Below are positions 1 through 8,387 of a stretch of DNA of 64,000 nt, piece by piece (within the stretch, counting starts at the first letter, position 1; each line of letters starts with the position of its first letter). The translations under genes and the position numbers were made by a program. The notes beneath the pieces are model-generated. The model did no database searches. It saw only the letters and a program-made list of their open reading frames with translations, and was not told the origin of the DNA. The stretch is from Rhizobium tibeticum (GTDB lineage: Bacteria; Pseudomonadota; Alphaproteobacteria; Rhizobiales; Rhizobiaceae): contig NZ_FOCV01000024.1 in the NCBI RefSeq assembly GCF_900110205.1, positions 33,151 to 97,150 of the forward strand, in the 5' to 3' direction.

Positions 1-1
1 C

Positions 2-490
2 GCCGCCGTCGAACAGTGCCCGCCCGGCTTTGTCATGGTCATGGACAGCCGCAAGGATCCCCGCGCCGCTTCGGCTGGTTCGATCCTCGTGTCGCGGCTG
101 ATGATACGCGGTGTTGCAGGTGTCGTTACCGATGGCGGCTTCCGCGACAGTCCCGAGATTGGTGACCTCGACATCCCGGCCTATCACAACCGTCCTTCCG
201 CGCCGACCAACCTCACGCTGCACCAGGCGCTGGACATCAACGTGCCGATCGGCTGCGGCGATGTCGCGGTCTGGCCGGGAGACGTCGTGGTCGGCGACCG
301 CGAGGGCGTCATCATCGTTCCTGCCCATCTCGCCGAGGACATCGCCGACGAGGCAGTCGAGATGACCGCCTTCGAGGATTTCGTCACCGAAGAAGTGCGG
401 AAGGGTCGGTCGATCATCGGCCTCTATCCGGCGACCCACGAAGAGACGAAGGCCGATTTCGCCAGGTGGCGACAGGCCAACGGACGATAG
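2..490 (+). CDS. RraA-family protein, 5' end outside window
   Basis: The reading frame is open to the left edge, so the true start lies outside the window. The visible part has the RraA / 4-hydroxy-4-methyl-2-oxoglutarate aldolase fold pattern: a CPPGFVMVMD strand, RGVAGVVTDGGFRD around the conserved Arg-Asp, then VPIGCGDVAVWPGDVVVGD and a C-terminal helix. Some members are metal-dependent aldolases or decarboxylases and others (RraA) inhibit RNase E. The position 9 bp before a 2-hydroxyacid dehydrogenase, and a second RraA-like gene in the sugar-acid island at 7.6 kb, favour a catabolic enzyme. Substrate unknown. Confidence 0.85.
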   Translation, partial: AAVEQCPPGFVMVMDSRKDPRAASAGSILVSRLMIRGVAGVVTDGGFRDSPEIGDLDIPAYHNRPSAPTNLTLHQALDINVPIGCGDVAVWPGDVVVGDREGVIIVPAHLAEDIADEAVEMTAFEDFVTEEVRKGRSIIGLYPATHEETKADFARWRQANGR

Positions 491-499
491 GCGGTCTCC

Positions 500-1420
500 A
501 TGTTCAAGCACATCACCATCCTTCAGGCAGCCGAGCTGCCCGAGAAAACGGATCGCGAGTTGAAGGAAGCCTTCACCGTCATCGGCCTGCCGAAAGGCGA
601 GGCGGAAGCCGCCGGGGTTCTGGCCGAACACGGCGCCGCCATCAGGGGCATGGCCGTCCGCCATGCGCATATCGACGCCGGCATGCTGGAGAAGCTGCCG
701 GCACTGGAGATCATCTCCAGCTACAGCGCCGGTCTCGACGGCATCGACATTGAGGCGGCGGCGAGCCGCGGCGTTTCCATCCACAACACTTCGAAGATCC
801 TGGCGCAAGACGTGGCGGACCTCGCCGTCGCGCTGAGCATATCGGCGACGCGCGGGCTGATGCGCGGCCACGATTTCGTGCGCGACGGACACTGGGGCCA
901 GCACAGCTTCCCGCTCGGCCGCTCCCTGCGCTCGCTAAACACCGGCATCGTCGGCCTCGGGCATATCGGCTCGGCGATCGCGGCGAGGATGGAGGTCATG
1001 GGCGCGCCCGTTGCCTATTTCGGGCCGCGCAGGAAGCCTGTCGACCATCTCTATTTCGGCAGCATCGACGACCTTGCCGAATGGGCCGATCTCTTGATCG
1101 TCACCTGTCCAGCAAGCCCCGAAACCACCGGCCTGATCGGCCCGTCCGTGCTTGAAAAGCTTGGGCCGCACGGCTTCCTCGTCAACATCTCGCGCGGCAC
1201 GATCGTCAATGAGTCGGCCCTCATCGCTGCATTAGCGACAGGCGGCATCGCTGGCGCGGCGCTCGACGTCTTCGAGAAGGAGCCGGTCGTGCCCGATGCG
1301 CTGCGGAACGATCCGCGGGTCGTGCTGTCGCCGCATATGGGTAGCGGCACCCAGGAGACGCGCCAGCAGATGGGCGACCGGCTGGTCGAGGCGTTGGTCA
1401 CGCATTTCAGCGCAGGTTAG
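500..1420 (+). CDS. D-isomer-specific 2-hydroxyacid dehydrogenase
   Basis: This is a 306-residue protein of usual family length. The Rossmann motif GLGHIG lies near residues 152-157. The three catalytic positions of the family are present: Arg232 in NISRGT, Glu261 in FEKEP and His279 in SPHMG. Two arginines in FGPRRKP, after the second Rossmann strand, suggest NADPH preference, as in glyoxylate/hydroxypyruvate reductases (inference). It begins 9 bp after the RraA-like gene and probably shares its transcript. The likely reaction is reduction of a 2-oxoacid such as hydroxypyruvate or glyoxylate to the D-2-hydroxyacid. Confidence 0.9.
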   Translation: MFKHITILQAAELPEKTDRELKEAFTVIGLPKGEAEAAGVLAEHGAAIRGMAVRHAHIDAGMLEKLPALEIISSYSAGLDGIDIEAAASRGVSIHNTSKILAQDVADLAVALSISATRGLMRGHDFVRDGHWGQHSFPLGRSLRSLNTGIVGLGHIGSAIAARMEVMGAPVAYFGPRRKPVDHLYFGSIDDLAEWADLLIVTCPASPETTGLIGPSVLEKLGPHGFLVNISRGTIVNESALIAALATGGIAGAALDVFEKEPVVPDALRNDPRVVLSPHMGSGTQETRQQMGDRLVEALVTHFSAG

Positions 1421-1441
1421 ACACGGTGTCCGACGACAGAG

Positions 1442-1466
1442 GCCGCGTCAGCTGCGCGGCATTTTC
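1442..1466 (+). terminator. Probable rho-independent terminator after the dehydrogenase gene
   Basis: GCCGCG and CGCGGC form a 6-bp GC stem around a 7-base loop, followed by ATTTTC. It begins 21 bp after the dehydrogenase stop codon. The T-run is short, so the call is moderate. Confidence 0.45.
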
Positions 1467-1643
1467 ATTCCCAGGGCGGCCGACCTTCCCTGTGCAACAG
1501 GACGAGGATGACAGCGAGGACGAGGCTGCCGATGATGACATCCACCGGCCCCCTGCAGCGCCATGAGTAGCAAGGTGATGATCGACGGTGTCGCGTCCAA
1601 CGAAACAATGCCCTAGGCAAGATTAACTGGACAAACCCGTAGG

Positions 1644-1669
1644 TTTCCAGGCGTTTCGACGCCTGGAAA
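1644..1669. repeat. Perfect hairpin with TTCG loop
   Basis: TTTCCAGGCG and CGCCTGGAAA are exact reverse complements; with the closing T-A pair the stem is 11 bp around a TTCG loop. Neither strand has a T-run next to it, so it is not a standard terminator. It lies between the dehydrogenase gene and the patatin/glgX scar and may be an mRNA hairpin or a mobile-element end. Confidence 0.6.
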
Positions 1670-1749
1670 TGCCTTACAGAAAAATGGTGAAACAAACGGA
1701 ATAGTTGGACTCAGCTTTCCTGCTACCACCAAATTTTGCGGAAGAGATA

Positions 1750-1907
1750 ATGATCAATGCCAGCCTGGCTCCCAATGCGCAGCCGTACCGAGTGCTTTGC
1801 GTTGATGGCGGCGGCATGCGTGGAATCTACACTGCGGCGTTCCTCGACCGTCTTCTGCATCAATACGCAGTCATCAGAGGGGTGGAAGCCCTCGACCTCG
1901 GCAAGGG
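1750..1907 (+). pseudogene. Truncated patatin-like phospholipase, N-terminal part only
   Basis: After a GGAAGAG ribosome-binding site, the ATG at 1750 opens about 53 residues that match the start of a patatin-like lipase, including the oxyanion-hole motif DGGGMRG. The nucleophile motif (GxSxG) and the rest of the domain are missing. At about 1905-1910 the sequence changes to glycogen-debranching-enzyme coding sequence in another frame. Full-length bacterial relatives are acyl hydrolases, and some serve as CBASS effectors; only the start remains here, so no activity is expected. Confidence 0.7.
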
Positions 1908-2491
1908 GGTGATGACGAAGCCATCGTCGCCGTCAGGGATAGACAGAAGCGCGACTTCCTCGCGACGCTGTTCCTCTCACACGGCACCCCGATGCTGCTT
2001 GCCGGCGACGAATTCGGCCGCAGCCAGATGGGCAACAACAACGGCTACTGCCAGGACAGCGAGCTGAGCTGGGTGGATTGGGACGACCTTCCGGAAAGCG
2101 CGGAAGAGCTTCGCACCTTCACCAAGCGACTGATCACCCTCCGCCAGGAGCACTCGATCCTCAGGCGCGAAAACTGGCGCGATGGCATGACGATCACCTG
2201 GTATAATCCGGGCGGCGGCGAGCCGACCGAAGAGCAATGGGCCGACGCCGGCAGCACCACGATCGGCCTGCCGATTTCTCGCGACCACGACGACGAGGAA
2301 GCCTGGGACGACGTCCTCATCCTCTTCAACCCGCACAACGGAACCCGTCCCGTTCGTTCTCCCGGAAGCGGAGAAAGGCTGGACGGTCGTGTTGACCACC
2401 GCCGATCCCGGCGCTGGCTAGAAGAGGCTCGAAGCCTTAGATTACGATATGGTGAGACGCAGCCTCGTGCTGCTTCGCGCGGGCTCTCACC
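1908..2491 (+). pseudogene. glgX: C-terminal fragment of glycogen debranching enzyme GlgX
   Basis: The fragment reads RDRQKRDFLATLFLSHGTPM, then LLAGDEFGRSQMGNNNGYCQ, which is typical of the C-terminal part of the GlgX amylase domain. The GlgX reading continues in one frame to about 2340, then shifts by one base to WTVVLTTADPGAG and later RSLVLL, so the end is frameshifted. The N-terminal two thirds are missing and replaced by the patatin fragment. It is a decayed copy with no catalytic capacity expected. Confidence 0.8.
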
Positions 2492-2512
2492 GATGAGCAT
2501 GGAGGCGAAGGG

Positions 2513-2806
2513 ATGATCCGGACAATAACAGCAGCAGGTGTGATGGCGGCGCTTGTCGCAAGCTGCACAGTCGTTTCGAGCTCCTATACGTCAGAGGGTT
2601 ACGCACCCATTCCCGGCAGCATCACCTACGGCGGCCAGCCTCGAACGAAGCTCACGAGATCTCCGATCGGCTCTTCGTTCCCGCATACGTTCACGGATCA
2701 GACAGGACGCACGGTCGAGGAGATTTATGTCATCCAGCCAGACAGGACGTTGCGCATCGTCGAGCGACACTATCGGCCATTTTTGGCCTGGGACAGGGAC
2801 CAGTAA
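2513..2806 (+). CDS. Small putative lipoprotein
   Basis: A 97-residue protein with a short N-terminal hydrophobic helix ending in a lipobox-like LVASC, with Cys18 as candidate lipid attachment site. A GGAGG ribosome-binding site lies before the ATG. The mature part, with SITYGGQPRTKL and a C-terminal RTLRIVERHYRPF segment, belongs to no family I recognise. It probably faces the periplasm. Confidence 0.6.
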   Translation: MIRTITAAGVMAALVASCTVVSSSYTSEGYAPIPGSITYGGQPRTKLTRSPIGSSFPHTFTDQTGRTVEEIYVIQPDRTLRIVERHYRPFLAWDRDQ

Positions 2807-2996
2807 AGCCGGCCCGGTCGGAGACATGCGATGCCCGGAACGTTCACATCCATCTTTCTGCAGGCCTTCGACCTTGAAGGCGTTCGATGCCCGCGCGGTT
2901 GCAAGCGAGGAAGAAGCCATTGATCAAGCGGTAGACCTCGCCCAGCGGCACGCCGGCGTGCAGAAACTCGGGAAAGTCGACCGCTGCGTCTTCCCA

Positions 2997-4004
2997 TTAG
3001 ACCGAAAGGCATTCATCCTTTATCCGCAGCGTCACAAGGACGCCGCTTTTTGTCCAGTCGTAGGCGATGGCACCCCCCAGATGACCGGTGACGGTCCGGT
3101 GTAGCAGCTTGCTGCCATAGCCTTCCGACACCTGAGGTGGTTGGACCTCGGGTCCACCCTGTTCCGTCCAGACGATTTCCACTTCGCCTTCTAAGGTCGT
3201 CCCGGAGACGTCCAGCGTGCCGGCCACGTCCGAGAGCGCGCCGTACTTAAGTGAGTTCGTCGCCAACTCGTGAATCACCAAAGCCAAACTTGTCGCCGAC
3301 TTTTCTCCCACACCCATACGTGGAACCGCAACACGGATGCGACCAGCAAAGGCGCCGGTCGCGTCGTACGGCGCAAGCAGCACGGCGAACAGATCTCCAA
3401 GAAGGGCCGCGCTGCCCTGCCCGCCCGGAAGTGGCCGAACGAGATCATGGGCACGACCGAGCGCGGTCAGACGCTGGGTCAGTTGCTGCACCATTTCTTC
3501 CTTTGTCCCGGCAGCGCGTGCGGTTATTGCAGTCAGCCCCGAAGCAAGCGCGAGAAGGTTCTTGACGCGGTGGCTCATCTCACCAGCGAGAAGCTCATGA
3601 CCTTCCTCCGCCTGCTTGCGCCCGGTTACGTCAAGGAAGATGCCCATTGTCCTTCGCGCGACCACGTCTCCGGCGCTGCCTTCGCCCCGAGCGGAGACCC
3701 ATCGGACGTTGGAGGCGTCCGTCAGGATTCGGAAGTCGATCTCATAGGGCCCGTTGACGGCTCTCGTCGCCACGAATGCGGCCCTGACCCTATCCCGGTC
3801 GGCTGGATGGATTTTCGCCGACAGGTCCTCGAAGGTGAGCGCCCTGTCGCTCGACACGTTCCAAAGCTCATATGCCTTGGCATCCATGATGAAGGTGTCA
3901 TCGTCAACATTCCAGGTCCAAAGCGCTACGCCTGCCGCCTTGATCGCGTTGCGTAGTTCGGCGGGAGTCCATTCGTACTGACTGGTCGGGCCCTGGCTTT
4001 TCAT
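2997..4004 (-). CDS. PAS-containing HWE-family sensor histidine kinase
   Basis: With the ATG at 4004 the protein has 335 residues. The first 130 form a PAS domain (EWTPAELRNAIKAAGVALWT, ending in FLDVTGRKQAEE). The phospho-acceptor box is GEMSHRVKNLLALASGL. The ATPase part has HELATNSLKYGAL, with the HWE-specific His in the N box, and WTEQGGP, the W-x-E of the G1 box. The frame is open to 4415, but the upstream residues look non-coding, and GGAAG lies before the 4004 ATG. No membrane segment is seen, so a cytoplasmic sensor is likely. The receiver gene upstream on the same strand is a plausible partner. Such kinases are common in alphaproteobacterial stress and light signalling. Confidence 0.85.
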   Translation of the reverse strand: MKSQGPTSQYEWTPAELRNAIKAAGVALWTWNVDDDTFIMDAKAYELWNVSSDRALTFEDLSAKIHPADRDRVRAAFVATRAVNGPYEIDFRILTDASNVRWVSARGEGSAGDVVARRTMGIFLDVTGRKQAEEGHELLAGEMSHRVKNLLALASGLTAITARAAGTKEEMVQQLTQRLTALGRAHDLVRPLPGGQGSAALLGDLFAVLLAPYDATGAFAGRIRVAVPRMGVGEKSATSLALVIHELATNSLKYGALSDVAGTLDVSGTTLEGEVEIVWTEQGGPEVQPPQVSEGYGSKLLHRTVTGHLGGAIAYDWTKSGVLVTLRIKDECLSV

Positions 4005-4563
4005 CGAAAGTCTTCCGCTAGAGGTGAATAGAGGGCTTTGTAGAGCTGCAGGGGATTGCGCCCTCACTAACTTCGAACGCTTCCCGAAGTTCCCAAGGCA
4101 TGAGTTTATCTGAGGGGCGCTAAGCTTCCGAATACGCCGTGCAGAGGCATATTTCTGGACGCTTGCGCCCTTCAAGATGAGAATTGCGTTGTCCATGGTC
4201 GCCACTGCTTGCTGTTCGCTCCAGCCCAGCTTTCCTATAGGGCTACGCTTTGAGAATTTAACCGCACATCCCTGTGATAACTCTGGGCACATCTGCCTGG
4301 CCGATGTGTTAGGTGGGTGGCCGAAGCAGGAACCCGCGATCCGCGTCCGATCACAAGACAGGACGAAGTACGATGCCCATTCGCGAGAGGAAGACGCACG
4401 CGGCGAGGATAACATTCATGGACATTGCTCCCAGCTTCAGCGCAGAAAGTGTATGCCGCCCTGTCGCAGGTCAATATCCGTTATGGGTCATTCGCGACCG
4501 GGGTGCCAGCGCAGCTTTAACGGACCTAAAGCTCTGCGCCCGGATACTGAGCAAGCTGATACC
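4005..4563. other. Non-coding gap between kinase and receiver genes
   Basis: About 560 bp. The kinase frame stays open through most of it without recognisable domain content. I see no convincing gene, terminator or repeat. Confidence 0.4.
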
Positions 4564-4917
4564 TTAAGGTTCGCTCGGTCCGTTAGGAAAGTGGTCCCGC
4601 AATGCTTCAAGAATGGTCTCTGCGGAAAACGGTTTCTGTATGAAGGCCGCATTTCTCGGGAGCTCGCCCTCTTTTGGCGTTCTCGCTCCGGATGCGACGA
4701 CCACTTCTATGTGAGGCCACCGCTCGGCGACCTTCCTGGCCAGTTCAAAGCCGTCAAGATCGCCGCCTGTCTGCACGTCCGTGAAGAGTAGCTGCAGCGA
4801 GCTGTATTTTTCGAGAAACGTAAAACCTTCGTCGGCCATGGCGGCCTCTACGACATGATATCCGGCATCGGAAATGATGTCGGCGGTATCCACCCGTATC
4901 AGTGGTTCGTCATCCAC
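4564..4917 (-). CDS. Single-domain response regulator receiver protein with odd start
   Basis: A CheY-like receiver domain. The acidic pair is at DDEP, the phospho-acceptor Asp in LLFTDVQ, the conserved Thr/Ser position around VVASGA, and the Lys in QKPFS. No DNA-binding or output domain follows. The only start in frame is GTG at 4917, directly before DDEP, which leaves almost none of beta strand 1. The frame continues upstream as GESIALVV, which looks like that missing strand, to a stop at 4957-4959 without ATG, GTG or TTG. An ATG at 4964 opens the next frame, so a small frameshift may have separated start and body. It may be a pseudogene, or it may start at a rare codon. Confidence 0.65.
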   Translation of the reverse strand: MDDEPLIRVDTADIISDAGYHVVEAAMADEGFTFLEKYSSLQLLFTDVQTGGDLDGFELARKVAERWPHIEVVVASGARTPKEGELPRNAAFIQKPFSAETILEALRDHFPNGPSEP

Positions 4918-5291
4918 GACGAGTGCGATGGATTCCCCGATATCGTCGAGTTTCGTTTATCCATGCTCGGTAACATCGCCCGTGACGTAATTTCGAAAAT
5001 AACCGAGAGAGCGGTGAGATTGTGGAAATCACGATGACGCCGAAGGTCCTCTCCTGCCGGTGAAAGGGACCGAAGAGTCGGACCGCCGCCTCAAAGGGAT
5101 ACGATTATCGAGACAACGGGGAGGCGCCGATCGATCAGCCCCTTGAAGAATCAGAATGACGATCGAGCCATCTCTATCCAAGCATTCCTGGTTGGTGGAG
5201 TGACGATAGCACCTGTGACGCCCTCGGAATCCCTATGCCTCTGCAAACGCCTGGTCATTTTCGAGGTTTATGTTGAGGCAGCCCTTGTAAA
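4918..5291. other. Intergenic region between receiver and CopG genes
   Basis: About 370 bp between divergent genes. It presumably holds promoters for both, but I recognise no clear -35/-10 pair or repeat before the CopG operator-like repeats that begin at 5292. Confidence 0.35.
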
Positions 5292-5329
5292 ACATCCTAT
5301 ACCATCCAATTAACATCCATGTGGATGGT
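5292..5329. promoter_or_regulatory. Candidate CopG operator: repeated ACATCC/ACCATCC half-sites
   Basis: Three half-sites, ACATCC (5292), ACCATCC (5301) and ACATCC (5313), are followed by the inverted copy GGATGGT (5323). ACCATCC and GGATGGT form an exact 7-bp inverted repeat. The array ends 6 bp before the preferred ATG of the CopG gene and overlaps its ribosome-binding region. Ribbon-helix-helix repressors typically bind such short repeats cooperatively, so autoregulation is likely (inference). Confidence 0.5.
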
Positions 5330-5335
5330 AAATGC

Positions 5336-5755
5336 ATGACTGACAACGTTTACAAGCTTCGCGACAAAAACAGCGAGTCGGAAAAAATCACGATTAATCT
5401 CGGCTATGTCGATCTAGGTCGTATCGACCTTCTCGTGCAGGAAGGCTTCTATTCCAATCGCAGCGATTTCATACGAACAGCGATCAGAAATCAGCTCGCC
5501 AGCGAGGGTGAGGCGGTCAAACAGTCAGTCATCAGGCAAACGCTGGAACTCGGCCTACTCGACTACAGCAAGTCCGATCTGGAAGCCGTGAAGGCCGCAG
5601 GAGAAAAGCTCGAGATCAAGGTACTTGGACTGGCCCGCATTGCCCCGGATGTCACACCTGACCTCGCCTTGGCAACAATCGAATCTATCACCGTGCTCGG
5701 CGCGCTTCAGGCGAGTGCGGAACTGAAATCGGCATTGGCCGAACGTATTCGCTAG
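5336..5755 (+). CDS. CopG/ribbon-helix-helix family regulator
   Basis: From the ATG at 5336 the protein has 139 residues; a GTG at 5321 inside the repeats is less likely. The ribbon-helix-helix is near residues 15-55: KITINLGYVDLGRIDLLVQ, then the helix YSNRSDFIRTAIRNQL. The C-terminal half (residues 60-139) is helical and unlike the short plasmid CopG proteins. The esterase gene follows 28 bp downstream on the same strand, so the regulator probably controls a two-gene operon. DNA binding is inferred from the domain. Confidence 0.85.
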   Translation: MTDNVYKLRDKNSESEKITINLGYVDLGRIDLLVQEGFYSNRSDFIRTAIRNQLASEGEAVKQSVIRQTLELGLLDYSKSDLEAVKAAGEKLEIKVLGLARIAPDVTPDLALATIESITVLGALQASAELKSALAERIR

Positions 5756-5783
5756 GCCTGTAGCCCACCAACGAGGACATTCC

Positions 5784-7070
5784 ATGAACGATGATTTCTT
5801 CATTGCCGTGAGGCGGGCGACGTCCTTGACGCGAACCTCGAATATTACCGAGGCAACCCGCGTGATCCAGGATGCACTTGCTGGCCGTCCCGCCTCCGGC
5901 GCTCGTGCCTCAACAGAACCCGACATCGCGGACACTCCGCGGGTGCATCATTCGAAACCTTTTCAGATAGATCCCAACGCCGAAATTATCGAGCCGGACA
6001 CACAGCAAGCGACCGGAGCCATGGAGCGGCATGACGGTCTTGGATCCGATCGATTCCGAAAGCCCCTCGGCGAGACACTGCGCATCTTGCGCGAAGGACG
6101 GGCGGCCTCTGGCGCATTCGCCTCAATGCCGGGCATAGACCTGCCCGGACTGGCAAAACATGGCCCCTCTCCTGCCGTGCCACCTGGAGCGCAATTTCTG
6201 ACGCGATCCTATACCTGCGCGGCCGGCATCCGAAGCTACAAACTCTACGTACCGGCATCCGCGCTGGACCGGCCACGTGGACTGGTCGTCATGCTCCACG
6301 GCTGCAAACAAAACCCCGACGACTTTGCCACAGGGACTGGCATGAACGCCGTTGCTGAGGTGCATGGCCTCCTCGTTGCCTATCCCCACCAGACAGCATC
6401 GGACAACACCTCATGCTGCTGGAACTGGTTCAGGACTGCTGATCAGAAGCGCGATGCTGGGGAACCCTCAATTATCGCAGGAATTACCGCGGAGATCATG
6501 GCGGAATTCGACCTCGATCGAAACCGGGTTTTTGTTGCGGGCCTGTCGGCAGGCGGCGCGATGGCCGCGGTTATGAGAGAGACGTATCCTGATCTCTACG
6601 GCGCTGTAGGCATTCATTCCGGACTAGCCTATGCTTCGGCAAGCGACGTCATGTCGGCTTTCTCCGTCATGCGAGGCGACGCATGTCTCATATCTCAACC
6701 GAAACCCCGTTACCGCTCCAAACCCGAGGTTCGCACGATCGTGTTTCATGGAGGCGCGGACCGCACGGTCAATCCTTCTAATGCTGAGCGGATAGTCGCG
6801 GCCGCCATTCCGCCAGAGCCCAACTCCACAACTCAAACCCACACCGGCCGCTCCGCCGGTAAGCGCGCCTATACGAGGAAAATTGTTACAAACGCGCAGC
6901 GGCTGCCGGCGCTGGAATATTGGTTGGTTGAGGGCGCGGGCCATGCCTGGTCCGGCGGTGATGCCGGCGGATCGTACACAGACCAGGACGGGCCAGACGC
7001 AACAAATGAGATGGTGCGCTTTTTCCTCGAACCCAGCAACGCTTCGCAGGAAAATGTGGCCGCTAAGTAG
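5784..7070 (+). CDS. PHB-depolymerase-family esterase
   Basis: A 428-residue alpha/beta hydrolase. The first 130 residues are a low-complexity, family-specific N-terminal region. The catalytic domain has the oxyanion strand LVVMLHGCKQNPDDFA, a CCWNWF segment, the nucleophile elbow GLSAGG, the acid region near VFHGGADRTV and a C-terminal His in GAGHAWSGG. This is the pattern of the poly(3-hydroxybutyrate) depolymerase esterase family. There is no signal peptide, so it may act on intracellular PHB or on short-chain or aromatic esters. It follows a CopG-type regulator. Confidence 0.85.
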   Translation: MNDDFFIAVRRATSLTRTSNITEATRVIQDALAGRPASGARASTEPDIADTPRVHHSKPFQIDPNAEIIEPDTQQATGAMERHDGLGSDRFRKPLGETLRILREGRAASGAFASMPGIDLPGLAKHGPSPAVPPGAQFLTRSYTCAAGIRSYKLYVPASALDRPRGLVVMLHGCKQNPDDFATGTGMNAVAEVHGLLVAYPHQTASDNTSCCWNWFRTADQKRDAGEPSIIAGITAEIMAEFDLDRNRVFVAGLSAGGAMAAVMRETYPDLYGAVGIHSGLAYASASDVMSAFSVMRGDACLISQPKPRYRSKPEVRTIVFHGGADRTVNPSNAERIVAAAIPPEPNSTTQTHTGRSAGKRAYTRKIVTNAQRLPALEYWLVEGAGHAWSGGDAGGSYTDQDGPDATNEMVRFFLEPSNASQENVAAK

Positions 7071-7616
7071 CTCGGACTAGCGGTGCGCGAGCCTCCGGTG
7101 GTTCCGCTTGACGATGGTATGAGTTCCCCCACGGAAGACATCGGATCGACGCCATGTCAGTGCCGTTATTGCGATCAGGTGCTGAGACTATTCAACCGTA
7201 GCGTCTTGCAATGTCTGACGCAAAGGGTCTGTGGAGGCACCACTGGGGCCGCTGTATGCCATCCTCTTGCAGCACCCCCCTCAACGAGTGGCAGGTTTTC
7301 GGAACAACAATAGCATCGCTCGACGGCCGATGTGGGGCGCAAAGCGGAAATCGTAGTTGCCTAAGCGCCTGAATCTGCAAGTCTCCGTGGAGCGAGGCTC
7401 GAGACCTGCACCTGGGATCATTGCGTGGAGGCGGAAATTATTTCCGCTCGCGGCAGCTCCTGCGCCAGAAAGTGATATTCGGCGGACCTCGGCGGCTGGA
7501 TCCCGGCTGCCGGATCGAGAAGCGGATACCCCACGGCGAAATTCGACTCCCTATTTTTTGCGTAGACGTCGGCGATACCTCAGGAGGTTCGCGGCCCGCC
7601 GAGGGTAATCAATAGG
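7071..7616. other. Intergenic region, nothing recognised
   Basis: About 550 bp between the convergent esterase and RraA-like genes. The open frames on both strands have no recognisable protein content, and I see no strong hairpin with a T-run. Confidence 0.4.
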
Positions 7617-8366
7617 CTAACTTCGGTTCTCCAAGCGGTTTGTTTTGCGCCACTCTTCGTATTCTCCGCGGGCATCGTCATGCAGCGGATAATAGCGCTG
7701 CAACGACCCGCCCTCCATAAGCTTCACTCGCGAGAACTCCTCCCAATCGTGATGCTTTTGCGACTCTTCGATTACCTTCGAGGCCATTGCGACTGGAAGC
7801 ACCACCACCCCGTCGTCGTCGGCGACGATGATGTCGCCGGGGATTACCGTGACACCGCCGCAGGCAATCGGAACGTTGACGGCATTGGGATAGATGCTGG
7901 TTTGCACATGGTAGTTGGGCGTCCAGCCGCGCAGCCATAGGGGGAGATCTAGCTTCTCGACATTGGGCCGATCGCGCATGCACCCGTCGATTACGATGCC
8001 AGCGCCGCCTCTGCCTTTGAAATACGTCGACATCATATCGCCGAAGACGCCCGAGCTCATGTCGCCTCGCGCGTCGACCACGACTACATCGCCCTCTTGC
8101 GCGTGATAGAGCACGTGCCGGTGCAACTGCGTCTCCGGATCGGCATATTCTCCCTCGGTGAAGAGGTCCGGCCGCTGCGGCATGAACTGGAGCGTCAGCG
8201 CCGGCCCGACGATCGACTTCCCGCGGTTCTGCGGCACGGGACCGACCATGTGCGGATTGCGGAAGCCCATGTGGCCAAGCGTGCCGGCAACCGTCGCGGC
8301 GCCGATTTCCTTCAGTGCGTCGATCAGGTCTTTGGGCGGTCGCGTAATGTCGGGAGTATGCGTCAT
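7617..8366 (-). CDS. RraA-family protein (putative aldolase/decarboxylase)
   Basis: A 249-residue protein. Its core has VVVVDARGDMSSGVFGDMMS, then GAGIVIDGCMRDRPNVEKL with the conserved Arg-Asp, and VPIACGGVTVIPGDIIVADD. Relatives include 4-hydroxy-4-methyl-2-oxoglutarate/4-carboxy-4-hydroxy-2-oxoadipate aldolases and proteins annotated as demethylmenaquinone methyltransferase-like. The N-terminal extension (about 60 residues, with GTLGHMGF) and the C-terminal tail are longer than in RNase E inhibitor RraA. It stands 21 bp after a DgoD-like dehydratase and downstream of a sugar ABC transporter, so it probably cleaves or decarboxylates an intermediate made by the dehydratase (inference). Confidence 0.85.
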   Translation of the reverse strand: MTHTPDITRPPKDLIDALKEIGAATVAGTLGHMGFRNPHMVGPVPQNRGKSIVGPALTLQFMPQRPDLFTEGEYADPETQLHRHVLYHAQEGDVVVVDARGDMSSGVFGDMMSTYFKGRGGAGIVIDGCMRDRPNVEKLDLPLWLRGWTPNYHVQTSIYPNAVNVPIACGGVTVIPGDIIVADDDGVVVLPVAMASKVIEESQKHHDWEEFSRVKLMEGGSLQRYYPLHDDARGEYEEWRKTNRLENRS

Positions 8367-8387
8367 TTTAGACTCCGGTGGATGAAA

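Noticed and set aside
1465..1695. Minus-strand 76-codon frame ending in a hydrophobic segment (VDVIIGSLVLAVILVLLHRE)
   Set aside because: Membrane-like tail only; the first part spans the hairpin and has no gene-like content or ribosome-binding site.
3251..3956. Long plus-strand frames inside the HWE kinase gene
   Set aside because: They are opposite-strand shadows of a gene with clear kinase and PAS motifs.
4177..4791. 204-codon plus-strand frame across the kinase-receiver gap
   Set aside because: Composition is not protein-like and half of it is the reverse strand of the receiver gene.
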